From: Verrucomicrobia bacterium Tous-C9LFEB
Lineage (GTDB): Bacteria > Verrucomicrobiota > Verrucomicrobiia > Methylacidiphilales > UBA1321
Reading direction: 5' to 3'
Assembly (NCBI GenBank): GCA_002304345.1
Contig: NEUU01000017.1
Coordinates: 22,642 to 86,641 of the forward strand
Length of the DNA stretch: 64,000 nucleotides
Shown here: one piece after another, positions 60,798 to 64,000 of the stretch
Layout: every line of letters starts with the position of its first letter
Position numbering within the stretch: the stretch's first letter is position 1
Position numbers and translations under genes: made by a program
The notes under the pieces: generated by a model
Databases searched by the model: none
Told to the model about the DNA's origin: nothing
The model's input: only the letters and a program-made list of their open reading frames with translations

Positions 60798-61670
60798 ATG
60801 GTTTCTGAATACACGCAACTTACGCAGAAGGTCACCGACTACGATCTTGCCGCCACTTTGAGCAGTGGCCAAGCTTTTTGCTGGGACCTGACAGGTCCCA
60901 ACGAATGGCGCGGCTGGATCGCGGGAAATCCCGTCAGCGTGGTGCGCGGGAGCGATTGTTTCCGCCTGACCGGTCGCAAGCTGACGCGCGACGTGGCGGC
61001 CCGTTATTTTCAGTGGGACACGGATCTCGCGGCGCTGATCAAAACTTTTCCCCAGGACGAACCGATGCGGCAGGCGCTGGCGTATTGTCCGGGGCTGCGA
61101 TTGCTGCGGCAGGACCCGTGGGAGACGACGGCGAATTTCATCTGCTCGGCGATGAAGCAGATCGTGCAGATCAAGCAAATCAACCGGGCGCTGCGCCAGC
61201 GCTTCGGCAAGGAAGTGGAGCCGGGGCAATGGAGTTTTCCCGACTGGCGCACGCTGGCGGCGGCGTCCGAGGCGGACTTGCGCGAGTGCAAGCTCGGTTT
61301 CCGGGCGAAGCATTTGTTTCATGCGGCGTGGCAATTGACGGCGGGTGAAGTGTCGCTCGAGGCGGTGGAGTCGCTGCCGACGCCCGAAGCGCGCAAGGAG
61401 CTGATGAAGCTTCGCGGCGTGGGCGAGAAGGTGGCGAGTTGCATTCTGCTGTTCGCTTACGGTCGGCAGGATGTTTTTCCGGTCGATGTCTGGGTGCGGC
61501 GGGCGATTCATCAACTCTATTTTCCGAAACGTCGCACGTTCACGGAAAAACAGGCGCGCATTTTCGTGGCGAAATATTTCGGCCCCTACGGCGGTTACGC
61601 CCAGCAATATCTTTTTCATTGGATTAGGACCGTGGGGGCGCTGCCCCCCAGCCCCCGCCTAAGGGGGTGA
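60798..61670 (+). CDS. 8-oxoguanine DNA glycosylase (OGG1-like)
   Basis: Removes 8-oxoguanine from DNA and can nick the strand. 290 residues. The helix-hairpin-helix and catalytic region is KLRGVGEKVASC (Lys211) followed by FPVDVWVRR with Asp230, as in human OGG1. The N-terminal domain carries SSGQAFCWD, typical of the family. The last 12 residues (from GALPPSPRLRG) are encoded by multi-hairpin element 2, so the native C-terminus has been replaced. Activity is probably intact because conserved residues precede it. Confidence 0.9.
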   Translation: MVSEYTQLTQKVTDYDLAATLSSGQAFCWDLTGPNEWRGWIAGNPVSVVRGSDCFRLTGRKLTRDVAARYFQWDTDLAALIKTFPQDEPMRQALAYCPGLRLLRQDPWETTANFICSAMKQIVQIKQINRALRQRFGKEVEPGQWSFPDWRTLAAASEADLRECKLGFRAKHLFHAAWQLTAGEVSLEAVESLPTPEARKELMKLRGVGEKVASCILLFAYGRQDVFPVDVWVRRAIHQLYFPKRRTFTEKQARIFVAKYFGPYGGYAQQYLFHWIRTVGALPPSPRLRG

Positions 61671-61790
61671 CCCCCTTAGGAATCCTCACTTTGCGTTTTG
61701 GCTTTTTCCGCTGCGGAAAAAGCCAAAACGCAAGTTGGGGTTCCAAGGGTATCATACCCTTGGCCGGAGGTTTGGAGGACGGAGTCCTCC
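61634..61790. repeat. Multi-hairpin intergenic element 2
   Basis: Five hairpins in 157 bp: GGGGGC-GCT-GCCCCC (61634-61648); CCTAAGGGGG-TGA-CCCCCTTAGG (61658-61680); a 19-bp palindrome (GCGTTTTGGCTTTTTCCGC and complement, 61693-61731); CCAAGGGTAT-C-ATACCCTTGG (61743-61763); GGAGGAC-N3-GTCCTCC (61774-61790). Order and linkers match element 1. Confidence 0.82.
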
Positions 61791-61792
61791 AT

Positions 61793-62611
61793 TCACGCCG
61801 CCTTTCTTCCCTTAATCGCACGGACGGAGAGGTGATAGCGACCGCGTTGTTTGCTGAGGGCAATTGTCGCGCCGAAGACTTTGGAAAGCGCGGCGGAGGT
61901 GAGCACTTTCGCTTTCGGTCCGGCGGCTTCCACGCGGCCTTTTTTCAGCAGAAGCACGTGCGACATGGCCGGGATGATTTCCTCCACGTGATGCGTGACC
62001 AGCACGAGACGCGGGCCTTTCGGACGAAGCGCGAGCCGTTGCAGGAATTTCAGGAAGTGTTCGCGCGCGAGCGGATCGAGACCCGTGCACGGTTCGTCGA
62101 GAATCAGAAGCCGCACCGGAGCCATCAAGGCGCGACCGATCAGAATGCGTTGCCGTTCGCCCTGCGAGAGAAAGAGCCAGGGGCGATCCGCGAGATGCGC
62201 GGCTTCCACATCGCGCAGGACCGCGAGCGCGCGGCGTTTGTCCGCGGCGGTCACGTGACCCCAGAAATCGATCATCGCGTATTTGCCGCTGACCACGCTT
62301 TGCAGGGCCGGTTCGCTGTCGTTCATCATCTGGCGGATCGAGGAACTCACGATGCCCACGTGCTTGCGCAACTCGCGCCAGTCCGACTCGCCGAACGTTT
62401 CGCCGAGGACGGAGACGGTGCCGTCGGTCGGCGTGAGATAACCCGTGAGCGCGGAGAGCAGGGACGTCTTGCCGCAGCCGTTCGGGCCGAGCAGGGTCCA
62501 GTGCTGGTTCGCTTCCACGCGCCACGACACGCCCGACAGGATGGTGGTGTCGCCCCGGCTGATTTCGAGGTCGCGGATGTCGAGAATGGGGGCGGTGCTA
62601 CGGTTCGTCAT
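61793..62611 (-). CDS. ABC transporter ATP-binding protein, ModF/YlmA-like
   Basis: 272 residues, a single ATPase domain: Walker A GPNGCGKTS, signature LSQGERQR, Walker B LLILDEP and switch His in LVTHHVEE. The middle segment GIVSSSIRQMMNDSEPALQS is typical of ModF/YlmA-like ATPases whose membrane partners are often not encoded nearby. None is here either, so the transported solute is unknown. ATG 62611 is used; the upstream frame crosses a REP-type repeat. Confidence 0.85.
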   Translation of the reverse strand: MTNRSTAPILDIRDLEISRGDTTILSGVSWRVEANQHWTLLGPNGCGKTSLLSALTGYLTPTDGTVSVLGETFGESDWRELRKHVGIVSSSIRQMMNDSEPALQSVVSGKYAMIDFWGHVTAADKRRALAVLRDVEAAHLADRPWLFLSQGERQRILIGRALMAPVRLLILDEPCTGLDPLAREHFLKFLQRLALRPKGPRLVLVTHHVEEIIPAMSHVLLLKKGRVEAAGPKAKVLTSAALSKVFGATIALSKQRGRYHLSVRAIKGRKAA

Positions 62612-62670
62612 GATGTCTCCAAAGGAACGGGAAGGGCGAACGAGGGACGATTTTTGGCTGAATTTCGGTC

Positions 62671-62720
62671 TGTAGGGCGCTTCGGTGAAGCGCCGTGGCG
62701 GGACACCGTCCCGCCCTACA
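62671..62720. repeat. REP-like triple-stem palindrome upstream of the ABC gene
   Basis: Outer arms TGTAGGGCG/CGCCCTACA enclose two hairpins, GGCGCTTC-N3-GAAGCGCC (62676) and GGCGGGAC-N3-GTCCCGCC (62697). This cruciform layout is typical of mobile intergenic palindromes. It lies about 60 nt upstream of the ABC gene start. Confidence 0.8.
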
Positions 62721-62799
62721 GGAAAACCCGTGCTGTCGTGCTTCGTTCGGTATTCCAAGGGATGAGCCTACTGTGGCGTCACAAAATTGCAAAGTCCGC

Positions 62800-62828
62800 T
62801 TGCCATAAAAAGAGGATTTAGGCATAGT
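62800..62828 (+). promoter_or_regulatory. Promoter of tRNA-Lys
   Basis: TTGCCA, 17 nt, CATAGT, with the tRNA beginning 17 nt after the -10 box. Spacing is ideal for the housekeeping sigma factor. Confidence 0.6.
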
Positions 62829-62845
62829 GTTTCTTCGCTCAACAC

Positions 62846-62920
62846 GGGTCGTTAGCTCAATGGTAGAGCAGGCGCCTTTTAAGCACTTGGTTGTAGGTTC
62901 GAGTCCTACACGACCCACCA
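62846..62920 (+). tRNA. tRNA-Lys (TTT)
   Basis: 75 nt including encoded CCA. The acceptor GGGTCGT pairs with ACGACCC; the anticodon loop CTTTTAA gives TTT; the T-arm GTAGG-TTCGAGT-CCTAC is regular. The anticodon stem has one C-A mismatch (third pair) and a G-T pair at its outer end, slightly unusual. Confidence 0.95.
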
Positions 62921-63275
62921 GCGCGATGCTGGACCCAGCATTGGGGCCGAAAGAGCGTTTCCCTTCCCCGGTTTCCTTTTTGCGGGTGACTTGTGCCCGG
63001 ATGCCGGGCGGGAAAGGGGACTGGTGGCCGGTGCCGGAAGAAAAAGTGACGTCGGCTCCGAACCGCTCCCAACGTCTCCATTTTCTGGATTCCCTCGGGG
63101 TGATCCGAAAATGCCGACGCAGCGTGGCGCGCGATGCGCCCACAGTGCGACTCTGATCCAGCACGAGAGAAGGGATGTCCATGCCTGCTATTTAAGCAGG
63201 GTTTTCGCGGAACCGTTAGGCTTAGGTGAGCTACGTTGGCTAGGTGCGCGAAATTTTTGAGGAAGGGAGGGAAAA
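62921..63275. other. No gene supported after tRNA-Lys
   Basis: 355 bp without a convincing coding frame. Minus-strand frames here translate the tRNA into a well-known spurious motif (GLEPTTKCLKG). No terminator with a T run is evident; a GC-rich stretch with CCCGGATGCCGGGCGGG could fold weakly. Confidence 0.5.
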
Positions 63276-63310
63276 GTACAAAGTTCTAGGTTCTAAGTAC
63301 GAGGTACGCT
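63276..63310. repeat. Heptamer array 6 (GT-phased), host
   Basis: GTACAAA, GTTCTAG, GTTCTAA, GTACGAG, GTACGCT in phase. Closest to prophage arrays 2 and 3 in sequence. Confidence 0.78.
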
Positions 63311-63510
63311 GGCGCGGGAAGGGAGTTGTGGGAGGGCGTGCCCCCGGTCGGTGAGCTTGCGCCCGCCGGACTCAGCGAGTCCGGCTACAACGGAGGTCCG
63401 TCGTGGGGGGCAACCTGTCGCGGGAGTGTTGTGGTTATCCAATGAGTGGAGCGCGGATGGTTTGGAAAACGGCAACGCCGTTGGCGTTGCGGAGACGATT
63501 TTGGGATCGG

Positions 63511-63749
63511 CAATCCCGGAGGGATTGAAGCGATTAGCCGGGGGTTGAGCGTAGCGATACCCCCGGGTGGGGATGGGTGAAAATGGAACGACCACGAATG
63601 TGGTCGCAGCGTGGTGGGATGGTAGGCGATGTGGGCGCGGCTGCGACCCCTCCCGGGGTCGTGGGAAAACGGGAGGACGTTTTTCCGGGGGTATTGCCGC
63701 GAGGCGCGGCTTCAACCCCCGGCTAATGGCTGGAAACCCTCCGGGTTTG
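63511..63749. repeat. BIME-like inverted pair of ~60-nt structured units
   Basis: Left unit 63511-63566: hairpin CAATCCC-GGA-GGGATTG, then ATTAGCCGGGGGTT and closing ACCCCCGG. The right unit, on the minus strand at 63749-63685, has CAAACCC-GGA-GGGTTTC, CATTAGCCGGGGGTTGAAG and the same ACCCCCGG end, with a hairpin GCCGCG/CGCGGC in its loop. Between them a CGACCCC/GGGGTCG hairpin lies at 63644-63661. The layout resembles REP pairs moved by RAYT transposases. Confidence 0.75.
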
Positions 63750-64000
63750 AAAACAACCGAGCCTGCTGGCATGCATCGAGGTCCTCCGGTGTAGCTGCTC
63801 GCGATGAGAGCGGCGGGCGATAGCTCCCGGACCGGGGCGCAATCCCTCCCAGATTTCTCTCTCGCGCCAGAGCATTTTCGATTTGGATAGACGCCTTTTT
63901 TCACACACCCCGGCGCTCCCGCGCCACCCCTCTTGATAGAGCAACTGTCTTGATGATTTATTTTAGGCTGGCAGAGGAGGAAGGTTTTTCAAGAGGGAGT
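63750..64000. other. No feature recognised
   Basis: 251 bp at the window edge without a supported gene. Open frames here have compositions of repeat-derived or random GC-rich DNA. A downstream gene outside the window may start here; AGGAGG near 63974 is followed by no ATG in view. Confidence 0.4.

Noticed and set aside
62598..63182. Minus-strand frame of 194 codons containing GLEPTTKCLKG
   Set aside because: This motif is the known artefact from translating a tRNA gene in antisense; the frame crosses tRNA-Lys.
63293..63904. Minus-strand frame of 203 codons at the window end
   Set aside because: It runs through the BIME-like repeats and has proline/arginine-rich composition without any domain.

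Overview
The window is about 64 kb of GC-rich bacterial chromosome carrying one integrated temperate phage. The host genes suggest a Verrucomicrobiota bacterium or close relative. The basis is a futalosine-type menaquinone operon, a PEP-CTERM surface protein, a GH130 phosphorylase paired with a GT4 glycosyltransferase, and several families of intergenic palindromic repeats. This placement is inference from gene content; no rRNA is present to settle it.

Host left arm (1-14.33 kb). It opens with fabG (5' truncated), acpP and fabF for fatty acid synthesis, then rpmE and prfA. On the minus strand follow a GT4-GH130 operon for glycan synthesis or phosphorolysis, and a tightly packed operon transcribed ubiX-like, mqnP-like, mqnE, mqnA, mqnC. 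A GNAT acyltransferase-like gene and a PEP-CTERM exported protein end this arm.

Prophage (14394-50721). A 31-bp perfect direct repeat marks the ends. The right copy is the 3' end of a complete tRNA-Phe gene. A tyrosine integrase lies just inside the left end. Almost all other genes read leftward. The right part holds an AAA+ ATPase, a ParB-methyltransferase fusion, small and large terminase, portal, S49 prohead protease, a scaffold-like protein, capsid, tail genes with a 683-residue tape measure, a propeller-type tail fibre, membrane lysis genes and an endolysin. No contractile sheath is visible, so a siphovirus-like virion is likely. A switch region at 25.8-28.3 kb carries the few rightward genes, divergent ribbon-helix-helix regulators and two operator-like AT-rich clusters. 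The left part holds replication and DNA-metabolism genes (Bro-N, ParB-like, tandem winged-helix, DEDD exonuclease, primase-like) plus small genes chained by 4-nt start/stop overlaps.

Host right arm (50.7-64 kb). It holds tRNA-Phe, a PAP2 phosphatase, an inositol-monophosphatase-family enzyme, an AsmA-like membrane protein, a SufR-like regulator, serA, an EamA transporter, a BaiN/HI0933-type flavoprotein, hpf, two small envelope proteins, an OGG1-like DNA glycosylase, an ABC ATPase and tRNA-Lys. The last 1 kb is mostly repeats.

The most unusual signals are non-coding. (1) Six arrays of degenerate heptamers, all phased on GT, occur in both prophage and host, and two of them run into coding sequence. 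(2) Two multi-hairpin elements after serA and after the glycosylase gene share order, linkers and first-loop sequence but have unrelated stem sequences; one supplies the glycosylase C-terminus. (3) A BIME-like pair of inverted roughly 60-nt units lies at 63.5 kb. (4) Palindromic operator clusters and repeated motifs occur in the prophage.
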